A stretch of DNA of 64,000 nucleotides from contig CM047806.1 of the NCBI GenBank assembly GCA_026214975.1, positions 76,857,491 through 76,921,490 on the forward strand, read 5' to 3'. Positions 23,301-33,504 of this stretch are shown here, piece after piece. This DNA is from Gentiana macrophylla (taxonomy: Eukaryota > Streptophyta > Magnoliopsida > Gentianales > Gentianaceae). Every line of letters begins with the position of its first letter. Within the stretch, counting starts at the first letter, position 1. Position numbers and translations under genes: made by a program. The notes under the pieces were generated by a model. It was given only the letters and a program-made list of their open reading frames with translations, ran no database searches and was not told the origin of the DNA.

Positions 23301-24549
23301 GCAGTAAGAGATGATATTACACAATAAAGGACTCAACTGAATAGACAAGAACAAAGATTTGAAGACTTGATGAATCTGGTGGAAAACAGAGGAAGAACTA
23401 CTGAAACAGTTGCTTCCAACATCACTTCTACTCAATATGCTATTGTTGACCTAACCCAAGATGTGAGAAATATAAAGCTGAACACAGCAAACAGAGATAA
23501 ACTTTTGAATGAACAGTTTGCCTCAATTCATAAAAAACTTGACAAGCTTGCTGAGGTACCCAAGCCTGCTCCCTGCTGAAGCACCTCAACCTGTTGCATT
23601 GGATCCTAAGGTTACTGAGAGGATCAATCTGCTAGAACAAACTATGGAAGGAAGGATCACTGTAGTTGACACAAGGACATAGATTATGGAAGGACTACTG
23701 AAATAGTTGCTTCCAACATCACTTCTACTCAATATGCTATTGCTGACCTAACCCAAGATGTGAGAAATATAAAGCTGAACACAGCAAACAGAGATAAACT
23801 TTTGAATGAACAGTTTGCCTCAATTCATAAAAAGCTTGACAAGCTTGCTGAGGTACCCAAGCCTGCTCCCTGCTGAAGCACCTCAACCTGTTGCATTGGA
23901 TCCTAAGGTTACTGAGAGGATCAATCTGCTGGAACAAACTATGGAAGGAAGGATCACTGTAGTTGACACAAGGACAGAGATTTTGGAAGGTCAACTTGCT
24001 AACTTAGTGATCACACAGGAGTGTGTTCATGGCCTTACAGCAAAAGCAAAGGAGGCTGCAAGTATTTTTTCCAAGAAGAGATGGGAGAATGATATAAATG
24101 AGTTTAGGAAACCTGGACCTGGCAAGATTCAGTTGACTGATGACCTCCTGCAAGAATATAAGAAGCTATACTATAGAAGGAAGAAACCCTATCATCACAT
24201 GGTATTTTAGGAGGGACTGAATTCCTTTGTGGGACTGAAACTTTGGGAACCAAGGGTCAAGGCACTGAGAGCTTCCTTTAGAGGTGGAAGAGGAGATAGA
24301 GGTGGAAGAGGTCAAAGACTGGGAGTTCAGTCAGCAAGGTATTCACTGGATGAATTCAAACATTTCTATATGGGACAGGGCTTCAGTGTTCATAATATAA
24401 GATTAACTCTACCAGAAGCCTGGAAGTGGTGGAAAGAGCTGAATCATTGGGTTGACTTTTCCCTAATTGAAAACCAATAGATGCTGGATGTTGTTAGAGA
24501 AATCAAGGAGTTCTATGAGAAGAGAGAACAAGACAAAGACAGAAACTAG
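20341..24549 (+). pseudogene. Env-like extra coding region of the copia element
   Basis: Starts at ATG 20341 (MVDKSDVHIGTSQIFRGFAV). The first 250 residues include NFWRNIVI, TVNCQHIQITSNVVKEAFDL and, after a shift near 20,650, SKIIAKNIF, resembling the 'putative plant transposon protein' domain often seen in env-like ORFs of such elements (from memory). Then comes a long acidic, lysine-rich, low-complexity middle (21,060-23,100), a region with a 297-bp duplication, a helical stretch (ERINLLEQTMEGRI) and an RGG-like tail (FRGGRGDRGGRGQR, about 24,270-24,315). In-frame stops lie at 21248, 21647, 22491, 22614, 22833, 23100 and 23325. No clear transmembrane segment or fusion peptide was noticed, so an envelope role is doubtful. 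Confidence 0.65.
23399..23992 (+). repeat. 297-bp tandem duplication in the env-like region
   Basis: Two near-identical units, offset exactly 297 bp (for example ttgcttccaac at 23410 and 23707). Both carry the same 'gctccctgctgaagc' that shifts the frame. Confidence 0.9.
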
Positions 24550-24700
24550 ATCAGCACACTTACACTGCTTATTTTACCTTGCTGATCCTAGTTTGTAATA
24601 AGTTTGAACAAATTCTATTATAATGAGAAATGGCTAAATTTGTTCTATTTTTGTTTTTATCGTTTTGCTTTGCTGTAAAGAGAGTATTGGCATCATCACT
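24550..24700 (+). other. Untranslated region before the polypurine tract
   Basis: Short non-coding stretch between the env-like tail and the polypurine tract. No further motif seen. Confidence 0.5.
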
Positions 24701-24714
24701 AAAAAAAGGGAAAT
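24701..24714 (+). promoter_or_regulatory. Polypurine tract of the copia element
   Basis: aaaaaaagggaaat immediately precedes the 3' LTR. It would prime plus-strand DNA synthesis. Confidence 0.85.
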
Positions 24715-26340
24715 TGTTTGACATATTTTAAGTTTTAATGATGAGTGCCAGACTAGCTGTTATAGAGCAAAGGCAAAAAGATATCTAAATCAAATGTATA
24801 GGTTTATTAGAGTTTGATCTTTGTATAGTCAGTAGACTAGTTAGGAACCTGCTGAAGACTGAAGGCTGAGGGTTCAAACTCAGTTATTGAAGGCTAAGGG
24901 ATCAAACTTAGTACTTAAAGTCAAGGATATGGAATCAAAATTTAGGGAAGTTTGTGATGACCTACACTGATTACATATACCTTGTGTACAAGGTCTAAGT
25001 TCCATATGTTAAGTGGAGATTGGAACTTAGTTATGTTCAAATTGGTGTACTCTAACTTCACAATCAAATGTTAGATAAAAGACAGTCAGCTGAAGTGTTT
25101 CATAAACACAGCAGACTTAAGACAGCTGACTGACATAAACATAAGCAGACTAAAATAATTCAAATATCTGCTGAGTATATATCTCGATTTAATCAAGGGT
25201 TACATTGGAAGATTACAAGGATAATGATGGATTACAAACCTTGATATTGTCAACAAATCAATGGCCAAGATGAAAAGAACGTTGGAAAGATTCCGAGGAT
25301 TAACCAATGGACATAATTCAAAGGCTGGACAGACTGAAAACTGACAAAAAGCAAACTGACCGTGTCAGTACTATGTACAGAGACAAAAAGCAAGTCAAGA
25401 TGAAGACAAATCTGAGATGGCTATGTTTGAAATTCAAACATAAGTCACAGGATTCTCACCTATAAATAGAAGACTCCTGATTCAGATACAGATGATGAAA
25501 AGTGATGAAAAACAAATAATCTATTCAAAGCTATCAAGTTTCTTATCAAGAAAATCACCCTACTGACATCACTGAGCTAGAAGCTACTGATCCAGAAAAC
25601 TCTTCAAGTGTAACCTGCTATCAAGTTACATCAAGTACACACACTTGAAGATATCAAGCTATTGATCATTTCATCCTGATCAAACTGCTGATAACTGAAT
25701 CATTTACTTGATTCAAACTTTCTTTTACAAGAAACCTGCTGAAGACAGAGAAGCACTTAGGGGTCAAGAACTGTTGTTTGTGGTGGAGCTGGTGAAGAGG
25801 CAATCCTACCCTTCAAGGACCAGCGGAATACTTTGGAGCAACAATCCTGCTTTGAATATTCGATTTGTAAAGCCATAGTTATTGGTGAAGGACAGACAGC
25901 TTAGGGATTTTTGTAACTGCAACCTTAAAGATCTCTAGTGAATTTCCTCCAACATCACAGGATAATAGTGGACTAACAGGATTACACCACCTGGAAACAC
26001 TATAAAATTTGTCTACTTACTTTCTGCATCTACTTTCTGCATTTAGTATACGGATCACATCAACTTACTAAAACTAGCAACTGAATCACACACTTACACT
26101 TCTGAGTATCTAATACTTAGTATCATCTTTTTAACAACAAGTAACAAGGCTTAATTTGAATATATTCCGCTGCAACAAATCCAGTAATATCTGCTGTCAA
26201 CAGACTACTGAGTGGTCAGCAGACTACTGAGTAGTCAGCAGGCTACTGACATTGCTGAGTTTGTTAACTCCAAATGTTTTAAGTGTTAAGTTTATTCACC
26301 CCCCTATAAACTTAACCAAAGCCTTTTCAAAGGACCAACA
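24715..26340 (+). repeat. 3' LTR of the copia element
   Basis: Starts TGTTTGACATATTTTAAG and ends GGACCAACA, 1,626 bp. TATAAATAGA at 25461-25470 is the probable promoter. It is rich in CTGCTGA/CAGCAG/TAGTC motifs. It corresponds to the solo LTR (reversed) and to the truncated 5' LTR. Confidence 0.92.
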
Positions 26341-26698
26341 ATAGTAATTAGTTGTATCTCTTTTATTTTAATGGGATTGGAGTATGTAGTCTTATTTGAA
26401 ATTATTATGGTATATTTGGATTGTCGATTTGTTTATTTGGAGTTGTAGATATACCTGTATCATAAGATATGAATTTTTAGAATTCAACCTACCGAGGTTG
26501 CGGAAGGCACACCATATTCGTGGAAAGGTTGATTTCTGGTTTTATGTTTTTTGTTCCATCTGTTCAGTTCTATGTCTAATCAGTTCTGTAATTGAATGCT
26601 TGTTTCGATTTCTGCGCATTTTTACGAAGGTTTCCTTTTAAACTTCCGCTCTTTTGTATGATTCAATTGTTTCGTAAGGCTTACGTGTGCATTTGATC
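26341..26698. other. Unassigned flank
   Basis: About 360 bp without a recognised gene. The frame 26396-26641 has no features I can name. Confidence 0.5.
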
Positions 26699-26706
26699 AT
26701 GAGATG

Positions 26707-27472
26707 CAGTGGCGGGCCCGCATGGGTGAGGGGGTCCATGGACCCCACTCAAATTTCCGTGTGAAATTACCAATATACCATCTAATAATAATAAACAATT
26801 GTGTATGTATATTATTTCAAACTTTTTTATTGCCATTGTCATCTTAGTTCAATTGGTAAAAAGAATTATAAATGGCTTTATGGTCATTGGATCAAAATCC
26901 GGTAGCTACATTTTTTAACCTCTTTTTTTGGTTTTTTTTCTTCTTATTCATCTCTCTTTTTATTTTTTATGCAGTAGTTTTCATAACATGTCCATTAATT
27001 CATCATTTTAATATATCATAAACTTACACAATCTAACACAACTTTCATAACATGTCTATTAATTCATCATTTTAATATATCATAAACTTAAATAATTGGA
27101 TTTTCTTCTTATTCCTCTCTTTTTTGTTTTTCGAAGTTGTAGCTTTCATAACACGTCTATTAATTTATCATTCTAATATATCATAAAATTATATAATTGG
27201 TCTAACACAGCTTTCATAACATGTCTATCGATTCATCATTTTAATATATCATGAACTTACATAATTGTTCTAACACACATACATAAGGGTCACGGGGTGT
27301 ATGAGTCTATCAAGTTTTTGTATAAAAATGATAGCTAATACTTCTACAAAATCTAAACTGATAAAAACCTTCTTAGTGATTTTCGTTATTGAGAATTTTA
27401 AAGAAAAATTTCGCTACGATATTTTAATGATAATTTGGCCTCCACCAAACAAAATTCCTAGGTCCAGCACTG
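26707..27472. mobile_element. Probable hAT-type MITE with internal repeats
   Basis: The left end CAGTGGCGGGCCCGC and the right end, read on the other strand, CAGTGCTGGACCTAGG form short imperfect inverted repeats of the CAGTGGCGGA type common in plants. Flanks atgagatg (26699-26706) and acgatatg (27473-27480) agree at 6 of 8 bases, so a decayed 8-bp duplication is plausible. Inside, a unit beginning tcataacatgtc and ending 'atatatcataaactta' occurs four times (about 26981, 27045, 27146, 27214). Confidence 0.6.
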
Positions 27473-27602
27473 ACGATATGTGCATGTGCCGAGCGGCCTA
27501 TGATAATTTTCTTCTTGCCTATGGTTTGTGCCGTTACAGTATTAAATTATAATCAATGATGAAAAAGTTTGCTATGACATTCGTTGTGACATAACCATTT
27601 TT

Positions 27603-27753
27603 CTTTGTTTAGACGGATACAAAATATATGAACACACACTTTTTTGTCCTTACTAGAATTTAAACTCGATTTAATTCCAATGAGACTCGAACTCGAAACC
27701 TCTGGGTCAAGAGCAACGGTAGTTAACAATGGACCAATGCCCTTGTTGGCGAC
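27603..27753 (-). mobile_element. Probable tRNA-derived SINE
   Basis: On the minus strand it contains GAGTTCGAGTCTC, a good pol III B box, preceded by a region like a tRNA head ('gtccattgttaactaccgttgctcttgacccagagg'-type sequence at 27,695-27,735). A 10-bp direct repeat, aaccattttt, borders it at 27593-27602 and 27754-27763. At 151 bp it fits plant SINEs. The A box is weak. Confidence 0.55.
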
Positions 27754-27961
27754 AACCATTTTTGAACATAGCATTTTGCATCTAGTGGAAAAGGAATTAT
27801 AATTCAAGTTTTCCTTTCACATGATAAGACAATGATTGATATATTAGACATACATACCTTTTGTATCTTACGTAAAGTAGGTAGGTTTTTTGTGGAAACG
27901 AAAATTTCATTAAAGGTAAAATTCATTACACAGTAGAACACCGTCAAGATTCTTCTCCGAT

Positions 27962-28480
27962 TTGAGCCATAGAAGAAATCCATACCGGACAAGATCCAGT
28001 CCACCACATGGCCGGATTACAAAGCTTTTTAACAAAAGCCGCAGTTTTATGGCTAGTAACATTCAAATTCCTAATAAGATGAACAATCCTACACCAGCAG
28101 AAACTTTCCTTGAGCGCTTGAATGTCTCTGATGATGATATTGATACCAGGTACCGGTGCCATTTTCTATTCAATCAGATTACAGAGGATTTGAGAATCCG
28201 TTTTATGGAGAAAATTTGTCCACCCTTTTTCCTTCGCCAACTGCAGTGCCCATCTAACTACTTTTGCTTTAGATCTGAGTGGGGAGTCAATGTTGCAAAA
28301 GGATCTTCCCCACACCTCCATAAGATTATAATTTATGTCAAATATGGACACACCACCACCCACCAGATCATAGTGGCTTTTCCAGGGAGCATCCGTTTGC
28401 AAGGTGATCCTGCTGAGATGAAATTGAAACATTACACGTTAAACAGGAAGATGGATCATTAATAGTGTTAGCAGAAATTG
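27962..28480 (-). pseudogene. RNase H domain of the second LINE, degenerate
   Basis: The frame 28432-28166 reads LQTDAPWKSHYDLVGGGVSIFD, then SPLRSKAKVVRWALQLAKEKGW, then HKTDSQILCNLI. This is the LINE/RVT_3 RNase H pattern. The catalytic Glu normally found in 'AEA' appears as Lys in RSKAK, while the flanking Asp residues (TDA, TDS) remain, so activity would be lost. Sequence further left (27,962-28,165) is out of frame and stop-ridden. Confidence 0.75.
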
Positions 28481-28630
28481 AAGAGCCATCCAAAGAACAG
28501 GTATTTTCTTTTTTGTACTTAAAAAACTCTTTAGTAGCAATTTTAACTACATTATCCGGGTTTGAGATGTTATTATTAAAGACCCATTCATTACGAGCTT
28601 TCCATATTTTCTAGAAGAGAACCAGTGTTT

Positions 28631-29211
28631 TCAAATTTTCTCTCTTTGAACATTAAAGTCATTGTCTTGAGTGATAGAAGCCCACCAATCAGTGAGGGTG
28701 AAAGATTTATCATAGAAATGTTCCCAGTAAAGAGAGGAGAAAGCCCAAACATCCTTTTCTTTAGAACACTTGATCAGAATGTGCTCAACATTTTCAGGAG
28801 AACTAGCATAGAAAGGAAAAATAGGCAAGATGGAATAAGGGGGAAGCCTTTTAGACAAGTTGGCCTTACAAGGCAGAGTGTTCCTCAAGCATTTCCAGAA
28901 GAAATGTTTAATCTTGTTTGGTATCTCCAAAGACCAAACTCTCTTCCAATATTTATCATTCCATAAGGGTTAGAAGAGGAGACATTAGAACCTCTAATCA
29001 CTCCTAGAGATTGTCTGTTGAGCCTATCAAAGATATGGAAGTAGGCAACTTTTAAAGAAAACTTGCCATTAAGTGATGGCTTCCAATAAGCCTTGTCTTT
29101 TAGATTGCGTTTTCTTATAGGAAGGGCTAATATCTGGTAGGCATCCACTGGCCAGAAAATTCTCTTGATCTTTTCTTCATTCCAGCTTCCATTCTCAATA
29201 AGGTCAGTCAC
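28631..29211 (-). pseudogene. zf-RVT-like region of the second LINE
   Basis: Pieces 29211-28885 (LKDKAYWKPSLNGKFSLKVAY) and 28930-28631 (IPNKIKHFFWKCLRNTLPCKANL, then ENVEHILIKCSKEKDVW) match the region after LINE reverse transcriptases, with the H-x-L-x-x-C part kept and the first Cys pair degraded. Confidence 0.75.
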
Positions 29212-29506
29212 CTAGAAGACATCACAAGCCTCAATATCAGGTGTTAGAGGTCTCCCACTAGGATTGCTTGGGAGCCACCTACCCGTCCAAATTCTAATGT
29301 CCTGTCCATTTCAAATAATCCAGTAGCATCCTTCCTTGATTAGATAGAGCACTGCATGACACTCTTCTAAAACTATGAGCTTAAATAGCAGTTTGAGGCA
29401 TCCAAAATAGTAGAATTTGGGAAGTACATAGCTTTAAGAACTTTAGAAACCATGAGGTTAGGGTTTATAAAGAGTCTCTAGACCTATCTAGCAATATAGG
29501 CATAGT

Positions 29507-30700
29507 TTAAAGCATCAATATACCTAGCTCCCAGGCCCCCAAGTTTTTAGGCATACATAGCCTTTCCCAACCAGTGAATGCCTTTACTGGAATTTCTATC
29601 ATTTTCCACCAGAAATCATCCATGAGAGCAGATAGCTCATTACAGAAACCTTTAGGAAATTTGAAAACAGACATAGGATAGCAAGTAAGCATGGTGATGA
29701 CTGATTTCAGCATCACCTCCTTTCCTCCTTGATTCAGCAATATGTTTTTCCAAGAAGACAGCCTTGCAGAAATTTTCCACTTAATATAAGCAAAGGTCTC
29801 TTTTTTAGATATGCCAATAAGAAGAGGGAGACCCAAGTACTTGGTGTGGGATTGAATGGATACTCCACTAAAGTGCTTGAGGATGGTGGCCTTGAGATTA
29901 TCATCCACATTATTGCTAAAAAAGATCCTGTATTTTTTAAAGATGACTAGTTGACCAGAGCAGGACTGGTAAAGGACAAAAGTTAGAGCAAGATTAGCTG
30001 CCATGGTATCATCAACTTTACAGATAATAAGACTGTCATCAGCATATAAGAGATGCGAAATAGGACGACAGCATCTAGCAATTTTCATTCCTTGTATTGA
30101 ACCATCTTTCTCTGCTTGATTAAGGAGAAAACTTTGGCATTCTGAACAAATCAGAAAGAAATAGGGAGAGAGAGGGAGCCCTTGCCTGAGTCCCCTAGAG
30201 GGCTTCGTAAATCCTATTCTATGATCATTAATGGAAAAGGAAAATATGGTAATAGATACACATCCCATAATCATGTCAATCCATTCATTACAAAAACACA
30301 TCTTCTTCATAATTAGCCTAATAAAAGGCCATTCAACTCTATCAAAGGTCTTTTCCATGTCAAGCTTCAAAGCTAAGTACTTATGTTGTCTAGATTTTGT
30401 ATGGGTCATAAAATTAAGGACTTCATAGGCTAGGATGAAGTTATCAGTTATGTATTTCCCAGTAGTGAAAGCAGACTGGCTAGGACTGATACAAGGAGAA
30501 AGTACTTGTTTCATTCTGTTAGCCAGCACCTTAGCAAGGATCATATATGAGACATTACAAAGGATTATAGGCTTGAAATATTTTACATCGGAAGTAGCAG
30601 GATGCTTTGGAATCAAAGTAATGCAAGTATGGTTCATTTCCCTCAACATATTACCAAAAGCAAAAAAAACCATGAATCATGGCCAAAAGATCATTCTGAT
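29507..30700 (-). pseudogene. Reverse transcriptase of the second LINE
   Basis: One long open frame (388 codons from 30673) carries CITLIPKHP, YFKPIILCNVSYMILAKVLA, QSAFTTGKYITDNFILAYE, LALKLDMEKTFDRVEW (catalytic Asp), GLRQGLPLSPYFF, ISHLLYADDSLII (catalytic YADD), TKYLGLPLLIG and GGKEVMLKSVI. All main LINE reverse transcriptase motifs are present with the catalytic aspartates intact. It ends at 29507, where the downstream part is frame-broken. It is the best-preserved LINE reverse transcriptase here. Confidence 0.92.
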
Positions 30701-30870
30701 GACATAATAATAAGTTTTGTAGAAAAGAGGAGTCATACCATCTGGCCCAGTGGCATCATGAGACTTCATTCCAAAAAGAGCCACTTTGACTTCTTTTTCA
30801 GTTATAGGATGCATAAGCTTTTGATTAATATCTCCAGCAATTTTAGGCTCTTAATTGGCAAAAGCGATGT

Positions 30871-31266
30871 TCATAGTAGCCCTAGTACCTGGGGAATTAA
30901 ATAATAAGAAACAAATTCATTAGAGATGTCCTTGAAGGAGTAACACCAATCAACAAAGTTAGCTTTCTTTAACATTGTAATAAAATTCTTCTTTCTCCTA
31001 TTAGTAACAGAGGCATGGAAGAACCTAGTGTTCCCATACCCATATTTTAGCCAACTAACTCTGGATTTTTGTGACCAAAAAAGTTGTTCCGGATTCTGAG
31101 CCTCAGTGAGTCCAGAATGAATTTTGTTTATGTATGTTGGGCACCCATTAGTAATGACGGCCATTTCAAGCTTGACTTTGAGATCTTTAATTCTGTGAGC
31201 TGCATTAAAGTTTCTATCACCTTTCCATTTCAGAATTATAACTCTTACTGCCTTAATCTTGTTCAT
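30871..31266 (-). pseudogene. Endonuclease-RT linker of the second LINE
   Basis: NPEQLFWSQKSRVSWLKYGYGNTRFFHASVTNRRKKNFI is the conserved W-x-x-x-G-D-x-N-T-x-F-F-H linker (here YGYGNTRFFH) of plant LINE ORF2 proteins. It lies between the endonuclease and reverse transcriptase, with stops on both sides. Confidence 0.8.
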
Positions 31267-31334
31267 GAATTTTTACATTCTGGAGCCTGCACCAGTTAGG
31301 GACCAGCCTGACTGGATAGCATCCAGCAGTCCTT

Positions 31335-32112
31335 CTATACCAACCCATCTCTAATAAAAAATAAAAGCTTTGTGTTGTCTAAGAGGTAAGGGGTTAGTGA
31401 CCCCCAAAATAATGGAGTGGTTAGAAGCATAAGAGTTAATGTGAGTGCAAGTGTCTCTGTAAAAAAAAGGTTTCTCCAATGGGAAGTAGATAAGAACCTG
31501 TCTAACCTTTCAAAAATAGTAGTATGACCTTCCACGGATCTTCTCCGAAAGCCCAGGTCACAAAGGGAGTTATCAGATACAAAATTTCTAATGTCAAAAT
31601 AAGAGCTTTTGGGTGTAGGGAAGCCACCAGATTTTTCATTTGAGGATAGCAGGGCAGTAAAATCTCCTTCTAGAACAAAATAATCTCCCCAAGATCTCAT
31701 CCTGTCAAATAGAAAAGCAAAATATTCCCTTCTTGCTTAGGTTTAATATGAACACCCACAAACTACCAGGAAATATTAAGAGCATGATCATAAATGTTGA
31801 CTTCAATAGAAAAGTGAGTGGTATTGATGCAATTTATTGTTATACCTTGCTACCAAAAGAGAGCTAGAACTCCAGCAAGACCAATGGGATCACAGGCACA
31901 AAAATCATAAATTTCAGCTTATGACATGCTTTCCTAATAAAGGTTTTTCTGGTTTTGGTTTTACTTAAAAACACCATATATGGGGAGTGGAGCCTACAAA
32001 TCTCTTCAAGCTGGGTAACTTCCAAGGACCCCCCAAGCCTTGACAATTCCACACCAGTGTCTTTATTTGGGAGGTGGGATCCATTCAGGGGTGGCTGCCT
32101 CCATCCCATCAA
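31335..32112 (-). pseudogene. Endonuclease of the second LINE, decayed
   Basis: The start is visible as WNCQGLGGSLEVTQLEEI (about 32,060 leftward), the typical opening of plant LINE endonucleases. Further on LEGDFTALLSSNEKSGGFP stands where GDFNxIL is usual, followed by DLGFRRRSVEGHTTIFERLDRFL. The final SDH block is not clear. Several stops split it. Confidence 0.8.
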
Positions 32113-32324
32113 GACATAATTTTTTGAAGTCTAGCTCAATTAGTCTATCTTATTTAAAGCAACACATTGTAGAAATCTTTCTTTTGGAACATTAGTTGAT
32201 CCATAGGAAATCTGATTCTCAAATCAGGGTTTACATCGTCAGTAGTAGTAGGTAAAGCATCCTTGCCGTCAAAGCTGTGATTATCAGGGGACGTAACATT
32301 AGTTGAACTTTATTGAGTAGAGAC

Positions 32325-32660
32325 TGATGAAATTTATAAAATTACAAAAAAACAAAATAAAATGTGGAATTATTATTGATCATGTAAAAGTTACAAGTTG
32401 TTTTTAATGTGGCTGATCATGGGGTATTTATAACATCATACACCTCATCAATCAGTTAGAAGTAAGTTACTAATGGTTATAACAGATTACAACTAAATAG
32501 CCGATTTCTATATTATACACTACATCAAACTAATCAGTAGGTTGCTGAGTCTTCGTATTGTCAGCAGGCTGCTAATATTTATGTTGTCTTCAGGCTGCTG
32601 ATAACTTCGATTGATCAGCAGAGTGCACTCAGCATTCTCATCAGCTTTTATACTGTAACA
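32325..32660 (-). mobile_element. 336-bp solo LTR within the second LINE
   Basis: It begins TGATGAAATT and ends CTGTAACA on the plus strand, with perfect 5-bp duplications gagac at 32320-32324 and 32661-32665. On the minus strand TATAAATACCCC (32421-32432) is a likely TATA region, followed by an A/T-rich end with AATAA-type signals, suggesting the LTR points leftward. CTGCTGA/CAGCAG motifs resemble those in the copia LTR at 24.7-26.3 kb, but it is a different, much shorter LTR. Confidence 0.8.
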
Positions 32661-33500
32661 GAGACTGTAGATCCAGTATCTTTTGTTGTCATAAAGATGG
32701 CTGTGGGCTGGGTTTCAGACTGCATGATTTGGGTTACTTTAGTTGTTTGGTTCTCTTCCATGTTCTGTTCATTGCTGAGCTCGGTAACTCTAAATTTTTC
32801 CTCTGTGTTTGCAGGTGTAGGTGTAGGATTCCATTCCAGCAAGAGAGTACGTAGGAGAGCTAAAGTTTTCTTACTGGGGATGGGTTTGCATCCTAGAGCT
32901 GGAGGAGGACAGACTCTCCTTGATCATGCTGAACAAGAAGTCAGGTACAGAAAAATTGCATGCATTTCCAGCAGATGATTTTTTGCCGGATGTTTGTCCC
33001 ACTTCCAAAATTGGTTCTTTCTCCTTTTTGTGCACAACATCTAGAAGGCTAATATGGTATGTATTCTGAACATTGGCCAGTTCCTTTTTTGCCTTTGCAG
33101 TACCTTCTTTTCCAATATGGACTTTAAGCCACATACCATATTGATCATCCTTGTGAATGTCTCTCTTGATGTCCAATCCTCTGGTATAGCATGATCTAGA
33201 TGCGTGGCCAATAAGTCCGCAGTAAAAATAAAAAAAATGGCAGATCTTCATACCTGAAATTGACCCAAACTTTTTCTTCTACCTGATTTAAGAACATTCC
33301 TCTCAACAATGGCTTTGTTAGGTCAATATCCACTAAGACACCTAGCATACACCCCTTGCATGTCCCCCTGTGAGAGGGTCTATGACTGATCTTACCTTAC
33401 CAAAATATGTGCACACCAGGTTAACTGCTCCTTTTGAACACCATTCGGTAGGAACATTCCATAGCTGCATCCATATTGGCCCTGAAGAGAAAGCCTTTTA
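32661..33500 (-). pseudogene. ORF1 of the second LINE
   Basis: Around 33,490-33,400 another frame reads GPIWMQLWNVPTEW, the W-x-x-L-x-x-x-P-x-x-x-W end of DUF4283. At 33251-33200 YFYCGLIGHASRSC gives a C-x-x-C-like/H/C zinc knuckle as in zf-CCHC_4 of plant LINE and RNA-binding proteins, although the first Cys is not in the standard place. A low-complexity tail follows to about 32,670. It would bind the element RNA. Frames are broken in several places. Confidence 0.7.
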
Positions 33501-33504
33501 AGAG

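Larger units (their letters stand above)
11252..26340 (+). mobile_element. Ty1/copia retrotransposon, SIRE-like, with env-like region
   Basis: The order is 5' LTR (truncated, with an inserted solo LTR), primer site, gag, protease, integrase, reverse transcriptase, RNase H, a 4-kb extra coding region, polypurine tract, 3' LTR. Integrase before reverse transcriptase is the copia order. Long LTRs (1.6 kb), a UBN2-type gag with zinc knuckles and a large downstream ORF fit the SIRE/Maximus lineage; the lineage is inferred. The start of the 5' LTR (about 448 bp relative to the 3' LTR) is missing, and no target duplication was found. Many stops and shifts show it is dead. Confidence 0.9.
27889..33500 (-). 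mobile_element. Second LINE (L1-type with ORF1 and RNase H)
   Basis: Minus strand; right to left it shows ORF1 with a DUF4283/zinc-knuckle pattern, ORF2 endonuclease, linker, reverse transcriptase, zf-RVT-like region, RNase H and a 3' end. The end reads 'aatgaaattttcgtttcc' plus a short A-run (27889-27894 as T on the plus strand). A 336-bp solo LTR sits between ORF1 and ORF2. The right side abuts a gypsy fragment at about 33,500 and the 5' end of the LINE is lost there. No target duplication was identified. Multiple stops and shifts. Confidence 0.88.
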
